From Lacihabitans sp. CCS-44 (lineage in GTDB: Bacteria; Bacteroidota; Bacteroidia; Cytophagales; Spirosomataceae): DNA of 64,000 bases. Below the pieces are notes generated by a model. The model saw only the letters and a program-made list of their open reading frames with translations. It was not told the origin of the DNA and ran no database searches. Below, piece after piece: positions 26,189 through 34,887 of this stretch. Made by a program: the position numbers and the translations under genes. Positions within the stretch are counted from its first letter, which is position 1, and every line of letters starts with the position of its first letter. Location of the stretch: assembly GCF_024343735.1 (NCBI RefSeq), contig NZ_RJUE01000055.1, positions 112,423 to 176,422 on the forward strand, given 5' to 3'.

Positions 26189-27232
26189 ATGGCAAAGTTA
26201 AATTTTGGTGGTGTTGAGGAGGAAGTAGTAACAAGAGAAGAATTTCCCCTTGAAAAAGCAAGAGAAGTATTAAGCAACGAGGTTATCGCTGTGATTGGAT
26301 ATGGTGTGCAAGGTCCTGGTCAAGCTATGAACATGCGTGACAACGGTCTTCCGGTAATAGTTGGACAACGTAAAGGTAAAACTTACGACAAAGCTATCGC
26401 TGATGGATTTGTACCAGGTGAAACACTTTTCGAAATCGAAGAAGCTCTTGAAAAAGGAACAATCATTTGTTATTTGCTTTCAGATGCCGCTCAAATTGAG
26501 CTTTGGCCAACTGTTAAAAAATACCTTACTCCAGGAAAATCTCTGTATTTCTCGCACGGTTTTGGTATCACTTACAAAGAAAAAACGGGTATCGTTCCTC
26601 CAGCGGATGTAGACGTATTTTTGGCTGCTCCAAAAGGATCGGGTACTTCACTACGTCGTTTGTTTGTAGAAGGTAAAGGCTTGAACTCATCGTTCGCAGT
26701 TTACCAAGACGCTACTGGCAAAGCTCGTGAGAAATGTATCGCTATGGCTATCGGTGTAGGTTCAGGCTATTTGTTCGAGACAGATTTCTACAAAGAAGTT
26801 TCTTCTGACCTTACAGGGGAAAGAGGAACTTTGATGGGTGCTATCCAAGGTATTTTTGCTGCTCAATACGAAGTATTGCGTGCAAATGGTCACTCACCTT
26901 CAGAAGCTTTCAATGAAACTGTTGAAGAATTGACACAATCGTTGATGCCATTGGTAGCAGAAAACGGAATGGATTGGATGTACGCCAACTGTTCTACAAC
27001 TGCTCAAAGAGGTGCTTTGGACTGGTGGAAACCTTTCCGTGATGCTACAAAACCTGTTTTTGAGAAATTATACAACTCTGTTGTTACTCAAAACGAAGCC
27101 TCTATTTCTATTGAGCGTAACTCTCAGCCAGACTACCGTGAGAAATTGGAAGTGGAGTTGGCAGAACTTCGTGAATCAGAAATGTGGAGAGCTGGCAAGA
27201 CTGTAAGAAGCCTTAGACCAGAAAACAGCTAA
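26189..27232 (+). CDS. ilvC: ketol-acid reductoisomerase
   Basis: NADPH- and Mg-dependent enzyme that isomerises and reduces acetolactate in valine and isoleucine synthesis. The 347-residue chain has the Rossmann loop VIGYGVQGPGQAMNMRDNG and the nucleotide-specificity loop VGQRKGKTYDKA. Mg-binding acidic residues are in TDFYKEVSSDLTGERGTLMG, and a second KARI_C helical domain carries EALNETVEELTQS-type sequence. It is a class I-length enzyme in the Bacteroidota-type variant. Codon usage looks more biased than in neighbours (GCT, GAA, CGT), consistent with high expression. A terminator follows, ending the ilv unit. Confidence 0.96.
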   Translation: MAKLNFGGVEEEVVTREEFPLEKAREVLSNEVIAVIGYGVQGPGQAMNMRDNGLPVIVGQRKGKTYDKAIADGFVPGETLFEIEEALEKGTIICYLLSDAAQIELWPTVKKYLTPGKSLYFSHGFGITYKEKTGIVPPADVDVFLAAPKGSGTSLRRLFVEGKGLNSSFAVYQDATGKAREKCIAMAIGVGSGYLFETDFYKEVSSDLTGERGTLMGAIQGIFAAQYEVLRANGHSPSEAFNETVEELTQSLMPLVAENGMDWMYANCSTTAQRGALDWWKPFRDATKPVFEKLYNSVVTQNEASISIERNSQPDYREKLEVELAELRESEMWRAGKTVRSLRPENS

Positions 27233-27254
27233 GAAATATTTTCTTTCGATATTC

Positions 27255-27285
27255 AAAAATCCTCGAAGCAGTTCGGGGATTTTTT
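27255..27285 (+). terminator. intrinsic terminator of the ilv operon
   Basis: A stem AAAATCCTCGAA / TTCGGGGATTTT with one G-T pair and a 5-base loop is followed by a T-run, about 22 bases after the ilvC stop codon. Confidence 0.9.
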
Positions 27286-27365
27286 GGTTTATAACAATAC
27301 TGTTCGTTTGTGAGGACAAGAACGAAGGCAGATCGTAATTATTGAAATACGCAATGCTCCCTCTT

Positions 27366-27420
27366 GCCAACTTTCTAACTTCCCAACTTACTAACATACC
27401 AACTTACAGACTTTTTAACT
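27366..27420. repeat. degenerate short tandem repeat before fabD
   Basis: Three imperfect units of about 16-17 bases beginning CCAACTT (CCAACTTTCTAACTT, CCCAACTTACTAACATA, CCAACTTACAGACTTTT) run directly into the putative fabD promoter. They are pyrimidine-rich on the plus strand and hold no hairpin. Function unknown; possibly slippage-derived. Confidence 0.45.
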
Positions 27421-27427
27421 AATTTTG
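27420..27427 (+). promoter_or_regulatory. candidate -7 element of fabD
   Basis: TAATTTTG matches TAnnTTTG and sits 25 bases before the fabD ATG. No exact TTTG was found at the -33 spacing. Confidence 0.4.
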
Positions 27428-27452
27428 CACCATAAACAAAACCTCTGATAAG

Positions 27453-28337
27453 ATGACAGCATACGTATTTCCAGGACAAGGTGCACAGTTTAGTGGCATG
27501 GGAAAGGAACTTTACGAAACCAACGAAAAGGCCAAGGCTCTTTTTGACAAAGCCAATGAGATTTTAGGATTTGATATTACAAAAATAATGTTTGAAGGCA
27601 CTGACGAAGAGCTCAAACAAACCAATGTGACACAGCCAGCAGTATTTTTACATTCGGTTATTTTGGCTACTACCATCGAGGATTTCAAGCCCGATATGGT
27701 TGCAGGACACTCTTTAGGCGAGTTTTCGGCTTTGGTGGCCGCTGGTGCATTGTCTTTTGAAGATGGACTTAGATTAGTAGCAAAACGTGCCGATGCGATG
27801 CAAAAAGCTTGTGAATTAAATCCATCAACAATGGCTGCAGTTTTGAATCTTTCAGACGAAAAAGTAGAAGAAGTTTGTGCAACAGTGCATGCCGAAACCA
27901 AGGAAGTAGTCGTTGCTGCAAATTACAATTGCCCAGGTCAATTGGTGATTTCGGGCAGTATTGAAGGAATAAACATAGCATGTGAGAAAATGAAAGAAGC
28001 AGGTGCCAAGCGTGCTTTGGTTCTTCAAGTAGGCGGTGCTTTTCACTCACCTTTGATGGAGCCAGCTCGTGAAGAATTGGCTGAGGCGATTAAAAGTACA
28101 GAATTTAAAACTCCTATTTGTCCGATTTACCAAAACGTAAGTGCCAAGCCATTTACTGAGGTTGAACACATCAAAATGAATCTTATTCACCAATTGACTG
28201 CACCCGTACGTTGGACCCAGAGTGTGCAACACATGGTGGCTGACGGTGCCACAAAATTTGTAGAATGTGGACCCGGTAAAGTATTACAAGGTTTAGTGAA
28301 GAAGATTTCACCTGAGGTAGAAACAGCGGGTGTATAA
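27453..28337 (+). CDS. fabD: malonyl-CoA:ACP transacylase
   Basis: Loads malonate on acyl carrier protein to start and extend fatty acids, cytoplasmic. The 294-residue chain has the entry motif FPGQGAQFSGMG, the nucleophile elbow AGHSLGEFSALVAAGAL with the catalytic Ser at about residue 91, and the catalytic His region VGGAFHSPLM. It has the usual C-terminal FVECGPGKVLQGLVKKI. Length and motifs are normal for a stand-alone FabD. No other fab gene is next to it; it is separated from the ilv operon by a terminator and has its own terminator downstream. Confidence 0.95.
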   Translation: MTAYVFPGQGAQFSGMGKELYETNEKAKALFDKANEILGFDITKIMFEGTDEELKQTNVTQPAVFLHSVILATTIEDFKPDMVAGHSLGEFSALVAAGALSFEDGLRLVAKRADAMQKACELNPSTMAAVLNLSDEKVEEVCATVHAETKEVVVAANYNCPGQLVISGSIEGINIACEKMKEAGAKRALVLQVGGAFHSPLMEPAREELAEAIKSTEFKTPICPIYQNVSAKPFTEVEHIKMNLIHQLTAPVRWTQSVQHMVADGATKFVECGPGKVLQGLVKKISPEVETAGV

Positions 28338-28363
28338 TCGAAAAATATAGCTTAGAGTATGAA

Positions 28364-28388
28364 AAGAGTCTGAAAAGACTCTTTTTTT
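28364..28388 (+). terminator. intrinsic terminator of fabD
   Basis: An 8-bp stem, AAAGAGTC/GACTCTTT with a 6-base loop, runs into seven T residues. It ends three bases before the convergent membrane-protein gene's stop codon, so it may serve that gene too. Confidence 0.88.
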
Positions 28389-28390
28389 AT

Positions 28391-30445
28391 TTAATAGAAT
28401 CTGAAATAGTATAGCGATTTCAAAGGATAGGTTTTATAGTTTTCTTCTCCTTTTTTACTAATCAGAGATAATTTGAAAAGGCCGCTTCTGTTTTTTAAAA
28501 AAGATTTGGCTTCGCTTTGGCTAAAAATAACGTTTGCTGGATTTTTTTCACTAAGGTCTTTATTAGCAGTAAGCTCTATTTGAAAATTCCTTATGCTTTC
28601 GGTATCCGTGAACTGCAAATAGTTGGTGTTTTCTTTCTGTGTAGCGTCTAATTCTACGAAAATTTCATGCTTTTGGCCATTGTAATATGCTTCATAGAAC
28701 TCAGGTTTACTGAGGGAGTCTGTTGAGGAGTTCTTTATATCCAAATTAATGAATTTTGATAAAGCCAAATTTGAATTTGTCTGGCCATTCCAATTTATTT
28801 TCAGTGTTTCTCTCGATTGAAATATTCTTTTGTTTTCAAACTTCAAGAAAGTCAACTCAAAACTGCCACTTTTTAGTATTTTCTTTGGAATCATAAACTC
28901 AAAATAAAAATCTCTGCCCTTTACAGGTTTTAAGAGAAACAGCTTGTCGTTTTTGAGTGGAATTTCGTAATAGTTTTTTACGCCATTTTGATTACAAACT
29001 ATTCCTAAGCTATTTAAAGGATTTTTCAAATAGTCTTTGATTTTTGCAGAGACAGTTATGTACGGATTTTCAACTATTTGTGTTCCATCTATACTCAGGA
29101 TGTCTATTTTGTTTTTGAGTTCTCCCGAAATTTCACTTGAATTTAAACTTAAAGGCTTGACAATTAATGATTCCAAGGCATCTGAATTGTCAAAAACACC
29201 TCTTTTGATCAAGGTGTCAAGTCCGGGACGCATGTTTAACGGAATATTATGAATTGTTCCTTCGTCCGTATAGAGTTGTTTGGTGTTTCCTGAAATCATT
29301 ACCAACACGGACTGAATTGCCCTTTTTTGATATCCAAAAACTTGAATCCACTTTGTGTAATTTCTTGCTTGGTAAACCAAACAGATAATAAATATTGCAA
29401 TAAAAGACCAATTTGCAAGTTTAGTGTTTTTGGATTCGATCCATTTGGATAAATTGATTTTATAAAAAAGAATATAAAACGTAACAAAAATACAAAGACT
29501 GTTTATCAGGTAAGCACCTCTGAGTAGTGCCGTGGAATCTGTATATTGCCTTTTAGATGATATGAGCAGGTAAGTGCCCAGAAAGAAAAGCATTAATGCT
29601 GACAGAGCGGTGTTGTTCTGGTAAGATTTTTTTATAATTAGAAAGTAAATGGCTAGAATGATTCCCAAAATGCCAAATATCATGTTGATTTTTATGGATT
29701 CCATTCCACCGATTCCTCCCAAATATATAGGGAAAACGTAGGCTATTCGTTTAAAGACAGATGCATCTAAAGGGGTATTTCCTTTTTCGTAGTCTAGAAA
29801 GAAAACAAAAATAGCCAAAGCAGAGAAAAGGCTCCAAATGCCAAGTCTTTTGTAATCTTTAGTTATTAGAAGCCCCAAAATACCTATCGGGACCAACAAT
29901 AAGCCATTTCCATTTGAATATATTCCTAAAATCAAAAGTAGGATAGGTAGAACAATTTTCTTAGTTTCAAAAAGATAATAAAGACAAGAAACCACAAAGA
30001 AAATCACCACAAAATGTGAGAGTGATTCCATGGCCAAACTATTGATTTCGGCATAAGCGAAAGAAATCAAGAGTAAAGGGACGGGTAAAAAGTAAAAGAA
30101 TTTTGAAGTTTGAAATCTGCCTAACCTGAAAAAAAAGAACAGCGTACTGAGGAAAAAAGAGAAGCCGATGATTCTTAAATGCTCAAAGTTGACTTGCCCA
30201 AATATGTAATAATCAAAAAGCGTGATGAGCTTCAAAACTACCAATCGGAAGTCGTTGTTTTGAGAAAAAAGTAGTTTTATGGTTTCCCTAAAACCAGTAG
30301 TTTTTAGATAGTCCACAATAAAATTCACGATGGCACCAAAATCGTCTAGAATAGGGTAGTTTACAAAAATATCTGTAAGAATGAACAAACTGAGAGCCAT
30401 AAAGCATACAAAAAATGCAATAGAAAGCTTGTTTAGTTTGTTCAT
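28391..30445 (-). CDS. polytopic membrane protein, GT-C glycosyltransferase-like
   Basis: A 684-residue inner-membrane protein with about eleven hydrophobic helices in the first 380 residues and a soluble C-terminal domain of about 300. The first periplasmic loop after helix 1 holds NYPILDDFGAI, and the acidic pair there resembles the catalytic Asp of GT-C enzymes that use lipid-linked sugars. The C-terminal part (residues about 390-684) is beta-rich and has no recognised domain. No family is certain. The start is the ATG at 30445; an upstream TTG adds two residues. It follows purB by 18 bases on the same strand, probably as a read-through partner and not a functional one. Confidence 0.7.
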   Translation of the reverse strand: MNKLNKLSIAFFVCFMALSLFILTDIFVNYPILDDFGAIVNFIVDYLKTTGFRETIKLLFSQNNDFRLVVLKLITLFDYYIFGQVNFEHLRIIGFSFFLSTLFFFFRLGRFQTSKFFYFLPVPLLLISFAYAEINSLAMESLSHFVVIFFVVSCLYYLFETKKIVLPILLLILGIYSNGNGLLLVPIGILGLLITKDYKRLGIWSLFSALAIFVFFLDYEKGNTPLDASVFKRIAYVFPIYLGGIGGMESIKINMIFGILGIILAIYFLIIKKSYQNNTALSALMLFFLGTYLLISSKRQYTDSTALLRGAYLINSLCIFVTFYILFYKINLSKWIESKNTKLANWSFIAIFIICLVYQARNYTKWIQVFGYQKRAIQSVLVMISGNTKQLYTDEGTIHNIPLNMRPGLDTLIKRGVFDNSDALESLIVKPLSLNSSEISGELKNKIDILSIDGTQIVENPYITVSAKIKDYLKNPLNSLGIVCNQNGVKNYYEIPLKNDKLFLLKPVKGRDFYFEFMIPKKILKSGSFELTFLKFENKRIFQSRETLKINWNGQTNSNLALSKFINLDIKNSSTDSLSKPEFYEAYYNGQKHEIFVELDATQKENTNYLQFTDTESIRNFQIELTANKDLSEKNPANVIFSQSEAKSFLKNRSGLFKLSLISKKGEENYKTYPLKSLYYFRFY

Positions 30446-30463
30446 TATCAAAAGCTTATTTAT

Positions 30464-31807
30464 TTACACTCCTGTAAAAGTAAAGGGAGTTATTTGTTTT
30501 AACTCATACTTTGTTTTTTCAGAAATATCCAAGGTCTCTATGAACTCTTTAATGGCTCTTTCTGTGATTTTTTCGTTTTTACGTGTCAAGTCTTTCAAGG
30601 CCTCATACGGTTTCGGGAAGCCCTCTCTACGCAACACCGTTTGTATCGCTTCTGCCACTACAGCCCAGTTTTCTTCCAAGTCAGCGTCAATTGCGGCCTG
30701 GTTCAATTCCAATTTTCCTATGCCCTTAAGTAGTGATTTTAAGGCAATTAAAGTATGAGCCAAAGGTACACCTAGGTTTCTTAAAACTGTTGAATCTGTC
30801 AAGTCTCTCTGGAGTCTCGAAATTGGCAATTTGGCCGAAAAATGCTCGAAAAGTGCATTTGCGATACCTAAATTCCCCTCAGCGTTTTCAAAGTCTATCG
30901 GATTTACTTTATGTGGCATAGCCGAAGAGCCAATTTCTCCAGCCTTGATTTTCTGTTTGAAATAATTCATCGAAACATATTGCCATACATCACGTGAAAA
31001 ATCCAAAAGTATGGTATTGATACGTTTTAGGTTGTCACAATAAGCCCCAAGATTGTCATAGTGCTCTATCTGTGTTGTGGTTTGGCTACGGCTAAGTCCT
31101 AGCGTAGTATTTACGAATTTATTCCCAAAATCCACCCAGTTGGTTTCTGGATAAGCCACAAAATGGGCGTTGAAATTTCCAGTGGCACCACCAAATTTTG
31201 CGGAATATGGAATAGCTGCCAAAAGGCCAATTTGGTTCACCAATCTTTCTACAAATACCTTCATTTCTTTGCCCAGTCGAGTAGGGGAGGCTGGTTGACC
31301 GTGGGTTTTAGCCAACATTGGAATCGTCTTCCAAGCTTCGGCCAATTCTTGAATTTGCTCCACTACTGCCATCAAGTTGGGGAAAAACACTGTGTCATGA
31401 GCTTCTTTCAGTGATAGTGGAATGGAGGTGTTGTTGATGTCTTGTGAAGTCAATCCAAAATGTATAAACTCCGAGTATTTTTCGATTCCGAAGTTTTCGA
31501 AACGTTTTTTTATAAAATATTCAACAGCCTTCACATCGTGATTGGTCGTTTTCTCTATTTCTTTAATTTCAAGGGCATTTTCTTCTGAAAAATTCAAGTA
31601 AATATTTCTCAGTTCGGCATACAGATTTTTAGGAAAATCAGATAGTTGTGGTAGCGGAAGTTCACAAAGTTCTATGAAATACTCGATTTCTATCCTCACT
31701 CTGTATTTTATGAGGCCAAATTCGGAGAAATAGTCGGCCAAATCTTCCACTTGTCTGCGATACCTACCATCTATAGGCGAAATGGCACTTAAAGAATTTA
31801 ATTGCAT
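30464..31807 (-). CDS. purB: adenylosuccinate lyase
   Basis: Cleaves adenylosuccinate and SAICAR in purine synthesis, releasing fumarate. The 447-residue chain from the ATG at 31807 begins MQLNSLSAISPIDGRYRRQ, a standard PurB N-terminus; the seven residues before it are not conserved. Key marks are LTSQDINNTSIPLSL, KTHGQPASPTRLGKEM, and the fumarase-superfamily signature GSSAMPHKVNPIDFENAEGN, whose serine is catalytic. Length is typical for the E. coli-like type. It leads a two-gene unit with the GT-C-like protein. A divergent promoter region of 68 bases separates it from the aquaporin gene. Confidence 0.96.
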   Translation of the reverse strand: MQLNSLSAISPIDGRYRRQVEDLADYFSEFGLIKYRVRIEIEYFIELCELPLPQLSDFPKNLYAELRNIYLNFSEENALEIKEIEKTTNHDVKAVEYFIKKRFENFGIEKYSEFIHFGLTSQDINNTSIPLSLKEAHDTVFFPNLMAVVEQIQELAEAWKTIPMLAKTHGQPASPTRLGKEMKVFVERLVNQIGLLAAIPYSAKFGGATGNFNAHFVAYPETNWVDFGNKFVNTTLGLSRSQTTTQIEHYDNLGAYCDNLKRINTILLDFSRDVWQYVSMNYFKQKIKAGEIGSSAMPHKVNPIDFENAEGNLGIANALFEHFSAKLPISRLQRDLTDSTVLRNLGVPLAHTLIALKSLLKGIGKLELNQAAIDADLEENWAVVAEAIQTVLRREGFPKPYEALKDLTRKNEKITERAIKEFIETLDISEKTKYELKQITPFTFTGV

Positions 31808-31825
31808 ATTATATTTAATAAACCA

Positions 31826-31833
31826 CAAAATTA
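31826..31833 (-). promoter_or_regulatory. candidate -7 element of purB
   Basis: Minus-strand TAATTTTG matches TAnnTTTG and ends 19 bases before the purB start. It lies in the short divergent region shared with the aquaporin gene. Confidence 0.4.
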
Positions 31834-31875
31834 CTAAATTGCTGCCACAATCAACCTTAAAACTCTTATAGATTT

Positions 31876-32574
31876 ATGACACCGTCACCTTTTTTGGGCG
31901 AACTGCTCGGTACTTTTGTTTTAATTTTTCTTGGAGAAAGCGTTGTGGCCAATGTTTTGCTCAAAGGCACCAAAGGCCACGACTCAGGATTAATAATGAT
32001 AACCACTGCATGGGGCTTGGCCGTTATGATGGGCGTTTTTGTTTCTCAAAAATTTGGTAGTCCAGACGCTCACCTCAATCCAGCTCTCACTATTGCATTT
32101 GCTTTTAAATCAGGGGATTGGTCTAATGTTTTGCCATTTATTTCCGCTCAAATGATTGGGGCTTTTCTGGGTGCGGTATGCACCTGGTTGTTTTATTATC
32201 CGCACTGGGCAATTACAGAAGATAAAGGTGCCAAACTTGCGGTCTTCTCTACTGGTCCGGCTATAAGACATACCCCATCCAATTTGTTTGGAGAGTTGGC
32301 GGGCACATTTGTATTATTTGTTGGCGTATCCTCTATTTATGCTTCCGATGGCTCAGGACTTTCTCCTTACTTGGTTGGTATGCTGGTTTTTGTGATAGGC
32401 AACGCTTTGGGAGGAACTACGGGCTATGCCATCAATCCGGCCAGAGACTTGGGACCTAGAATTGTGCATGCCTTGCTTCCGATAGCTGGCAAGGGCACAA
32501 GCGACTGGGGATATGCGTGGATACCTGTTGTTGGCCCTATTTTGGGGGCGGTTTTAGGTACTTTTTTGTTTTAA
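31876..32574 (+). CDS. MIP-family channel, glycerol-facilitator type
   Basis: A 232-residue aquaporin-superfamily channel with six transmembrane segments and two half-helices bearing NPA: HLNPALT in the first half and GYAINPARDLGPR in the second. The Asp after the second NPAR is the residue that marks glycerol facilitators (GlpF) over strict water channels. The N-terminal FLGELLGTFVLIFLGESVVAN is typical. Substrate cannot be fixed from this alone. It is followed by a DUF1080 protein gene after 18 bases, so the two are cotranscribed. No glycerol kinase is adjacent. Confidence 0.9.
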   Translation: MTPSPFLGELLGTFVLIFLGESVVANVLLKGTKGHDSGLIMITTAWGLAVMMGVFVSQKFGSPDAHLNPALTIAFAFKSGDWSNVLPFISAQMIGAFLGAVCTWLFYYPHWAITEDKGAKLAVFSTGPAIRHTPSNLFGELAGTFVLFVGVSSIYASDGSGLSPYLVGMLVFVIGNALGGTTGYAINPARDLGPRIVHALLPIAGKGTSDWGYAWIPVVGPILGAVLGTFLF

Positions 32575-32592
32575 AAATTTAAATTTTTTCAC

Positions 32593-33177
32593 ATGAAAAA
32601 AGTAATTCTTTGTTTCTTGATTTTGGGTTTTTCAGTAGTAGTTTCTGGTCAAAAGCTAAAAAAAATATTTAACGGAAAAAACCTAAGTGGTTGGGTTGTT
32701 CCTCAGCCAAATAACGACAATTGGACCGTTAAAGACAAAATGCTTTTGGTAAAAAGCAGTGATGACCGTAAAGGAAGCATACTTTGGACAGAGAAAACTT
32801 ACAAAGATTTTATAGTTGAAGTAGAATATAAAGACTTAAGCGGGGTGGTGGATTCGGGTGTTTTTTTGAGAGGTGAAAACGACCAGATTCAGATCGGGAT
32901 TTCTGGTTCGCTTAAAAGAGACCTTACTGCCTCTCCTTATATTCCTGGTCTTAGATACCCTTCGGAAGCTAAGACAGACGGCATACTAAAAGTGGGCGAC
33001 TGGAATACACTGAAAATAAAAGTGGTGGATAAAACCTATACAGTTTGGTTAAATGGCCAAGAAGTAATGACTTATGTTTCTGAGAAAATACCCTCCAGCG
33101 GACCTGTAGGAATACAACTGCACCCTGGTAACAACATGAGCATTCAGTACCGCAAAATACTTTTAGCCGAGATTTAA
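32593..33177 (+). CDS. secreted DUF1080 (3-keto-disaccharide hydrolase-like) protein
   Basis: A 194-residue exported protein with signal peptide MKKVILCFLILGFSVVVSGQ and a single DUF1080 domain, a concanavalin-like jelly roll. Marks are IFNGKNLSGWVVP, DNWTVKDKMLLV, DFIVEVEYK and SGVFLRG, then GDWNTLKIKVVDKTYTVWLNG and GPVGIQLHPG. The family includes hydrolases of 3-keto-glycosides and many binding-only members. The lone acidic residues expected at the active site are not clear by eye, so function is uncertain. It overlaps the stop of the convergent XRE gene by 4 bases. Coupling with a glycerol channel is a fixed local arrangement of unclear meaning. Confidence 0.88.
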   Translation: MKKVILCFLILGFSVVVSGQKLKKIFNGKNLSGWVVPQPNNDNWTVKDKMLLVKSSDDRKGSILWTEKTYKDFIVEVEYKDLSGVVDSGVFLRGENDQIQIGISGSLKRDLTASPYIPGLRYPSEAKTDGILKVGDWNTLKIKVVDKTYTVWLNGQEVMTYVSEKIPSSGPVGIQLHPGNNMSIQYRKILLAEI

Positions 33178-33374
33178 TCTTCTTCTTCTAGTTCAAATAT
33201 TTCCTCTACCGGTTTGCCAAAAAGTCTTGAGATTTTTAGGGCCAATACTGTGGAGGGAACATATTTGTTGCTTTCCATGGCATTTATGGTTTGTCGGCTT
33301 ACGCCAATTTTCTCTGCCAAATCTGCTTGAGTAATATCCATTATGGCTCGTTCTATTCTTATTCTGTTTTTCAT
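33174..33374 (-). CDS. small XRE-family DNA-binding regulator
   Basis: A 66-residue helix-turn-helix protein consisting of one Cro/C1-type domain: RIERAIMDITQADLAEKIGVSRQTINAMESNKYVPS followed by ALKISRLFGKPVEEIF is a complete XRE helix set (shown here in two parts under family consensus). It is the short YozG/compact type and has no ligand domain. Its start codon overlaps the stop of the upstream membrane-protein gene by 4 bases (ATGA), so the pair is translated together. In this arrangement the small regulator often controls its own unit; target sites are not visible here. Confidence 0.93.
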   Translation of the reverse strand: MKNRIRIERAIMDITQADLAEKIGVSRQTINAMESNKYVPSTVLALKISRLFGKPVEEIFELEEED

Positions 33375-33850
33375 AATCCATTTTTATTGTTTACGAAAAT
33401 CAAATAATGAAATCTAATAATAAAAATGATAAGTGGGGTATAAATGTTGACTATTGGGACATAAAAGTAGCTAAACCCATGTATGAAAATTGAAGCTATT
33501 ATTAGAAGTAGGAAGTTGATGTATATAGCCCACTGAAGGCTTTCTAACCTTACTTTTGAAATAAATTCGTCCTCCACTTTAAGTTTAGAAAATGCGATTA
33601 CTATTAGTGTAATTGTTAATCCGACTATTGCTATATCGTTGGTGATATTTACATAGTTTTGAGTGTATTCGATAGTGTTTTCTTGGAACTGTAAAAAATA
33701 TTCGAATCTTAAATAAGGTGGTATTTTTATGCATAAGAATTTAAATTGAAAATCCGCAAACAGACAAAGAATTCCAAGTATTAGAAAAGGTATAAAAAGT
33801 AGAAGTGCCAGATATTTAAACCGATGCGGAAACAAAAATCTTGATTTCAT
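33371..33850 (-). CDS. four-helix membrane protein coupled to XRE regulator
   Basis: A 159-residue inner-membrane protein with four hydrophobic helices (about residues 12-31, 64-86, 100-122 and 128-150). Loops are short and polar; the C-terminus (NNKNGL) is hydrophilic. I cannot assign a named family. Overlap of stop and start with the XRE gene shows they form one unit, a pairing often seen in Bacteroidota and Firmicutes for stress- or density-linked membrane proteins. There is no enzyme motif. It is AT-rich, like the 344-base gap upstream. Confidence 0.78.
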   Translation of the reverse strand: MKSRFLFPHRFKYLALLLFIPFLILGILCLFADFQFKFLCIKIPPYLRFEYFLQFQENTIEYTQNYVNITNDIAIVGLTITLIVIAFSKLKVEDEFISKVRLESLQWAIYINFLLLIIASIFIHGFSYFYVPIVNIYTPLIIFIIRFHYLIFVNNKNGL

Positions 33851-34194
33851 TTTTTTGTAATTTTAATATTGTAAGGAATAATTTACCAAATGTAAAATAT
33901 ACTTTACTTAATAGCAAGTAAAATTTACAAAATTTTTGTGTGGTCAAAAAATGTGTATAGTTTTCATTGTCTAAAACTTTACAGATATTGTTGGGATATC
34001 ATCCAAGGAATGACTTCGGAAATCTTACTTTTTTTTGTCCATTATCAAGTGTTGAAACTTTAATGACTAAACTTGTGAATTGTGAAATCAAAAAAAAACA
34101 CACCTAATTTTTAGATTATAAAAAAAACAGGCTTGAATTTTAGATTTCGCCTAATTTAAGCCTGCTTTGGGAAGAGGTTCGTTACCTATAGGTT
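33851..34194. other. gene-free gap
   Basis: Contains AT-rich sequence, presumably the promoter of the XRE/membrane pair on its left, and the DinB terminator at 34126-34162 on its right. I see no ORF of interest and no repeat. Confidence 0.6.
34126..34162 (-). terminator. terminator of the DinB-family gene
   Basis: A 12-bp stem, CAGGCTTGAATT/AATTTAAGCCTG with one G-U-type mismatch and a 13-base loop, reads on the minus strand into a run of eight U residues. It lies 32 bases after the DinB stop codon. Confidence 0.85.
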
Positions 34195-34689
34195 CTACAT
34201 TTCGTCAGCACTTGGGCCATAAGGGCCTGGTACAGGAATGTCTAGCAAGCGTAAACATACTTGCAACTGAGCACGGTGATGTGCATTTTGACCCATGGCA
34301 TGTCGGAAGGTCTCCCATTTCTCGATTTGGAGCCAAACTTGGTCGCCCATGCCCATGGTCCACGGATCTTGTAAAATGTCGTCGGTAGATTCGTCCAGGG
34401 CAATTCTGGCTTCTGCTATACAATTGTCAAAACATACTAAAAGATCATCTGTGGTATTACAATCTGCCGCCTCGAAAGGAGAGTTTCCAAAATCCCACTT
34501 GTCGTGCTTTAGCCCCATCACTATCATGAGCGGAATCTCGGCCAAGTGTGTTGCCAAAGTTTTGATATTCATGCTTTTTGGATTTGGTCTCCAGTCCATT
34601 TTGTCGGTTGGTACTATTTCCAGCATTCTACGTGTTTGGATGGCTTCCGCCTCCAGTTCTTTTTTAAAAGCTTCAATAAATGAGATCAT
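34195..34689 (-). CDS. DinB-family protein
   Basis: A 164-residue four-helix-bundle protein of the DinB/YfiT-like superfamily, whose members are metal-dependent thiol-transferase relatives. The metal triad is consistent with THLAEIP (near residue 48) and the C-terminal RHAMGQNAHHRAQL, where the spaced histidines sit. The start ATG at 34689 gives MISFIEAFKKELEAEAIQTRRML, a normal DinB N-terminus. An upstream ORF start would add 29 residues translated from low-complexity GATTTGATT-type sequence, so it is rejected. Function is unknown in most members. Monocistronic. Confidence 0.85.
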   Translation of the reverse strand: MISFIEAFKKELEAEAIQTRRMLEIVPTDKMDWRPNPKSMNIKTLATHLAEIPLMIVMGLKHDKWDFGNSPFEAADCNTTDDLLVCFDNCIAEARIALDESTDDILQDPWTMGMGDQVWLQIEKWETFRHAMGQNAHHRAQLQVCLRLLDIPVPGPYGPSADEM

Positions 34690-34887
34690 GATTTGATTGG
34701 TTTGATTTACGATTAATTCGATTTTTGATTGGATCGATTTACTATCGATTTTTGATTTGAATTTCTTATGAAGCAAAAGTAATTTTATGAAATGACAACC
34801 CTATGTCAGCAGTGTTAAGCCTGTTATAAGAAAAGAAGTTTTCAAGAAAAGTCTCGGCACTCACAACTCGGCACTAAGAACTTATAA

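Noticed and set aside
27512..27901. 129-residue minus-strand ORF within fabD
   Set aside because: Antisense shadow of fabD.
34690..34776. 29-residue N-terminal extension of the DinB protein
   Set aside because: Encoded by GATTTGATT-type low-complexity sequence with two 12-bp direct repeats (34719-34730, 34746-34757); the conserved domain begins at the ATG at 34689.
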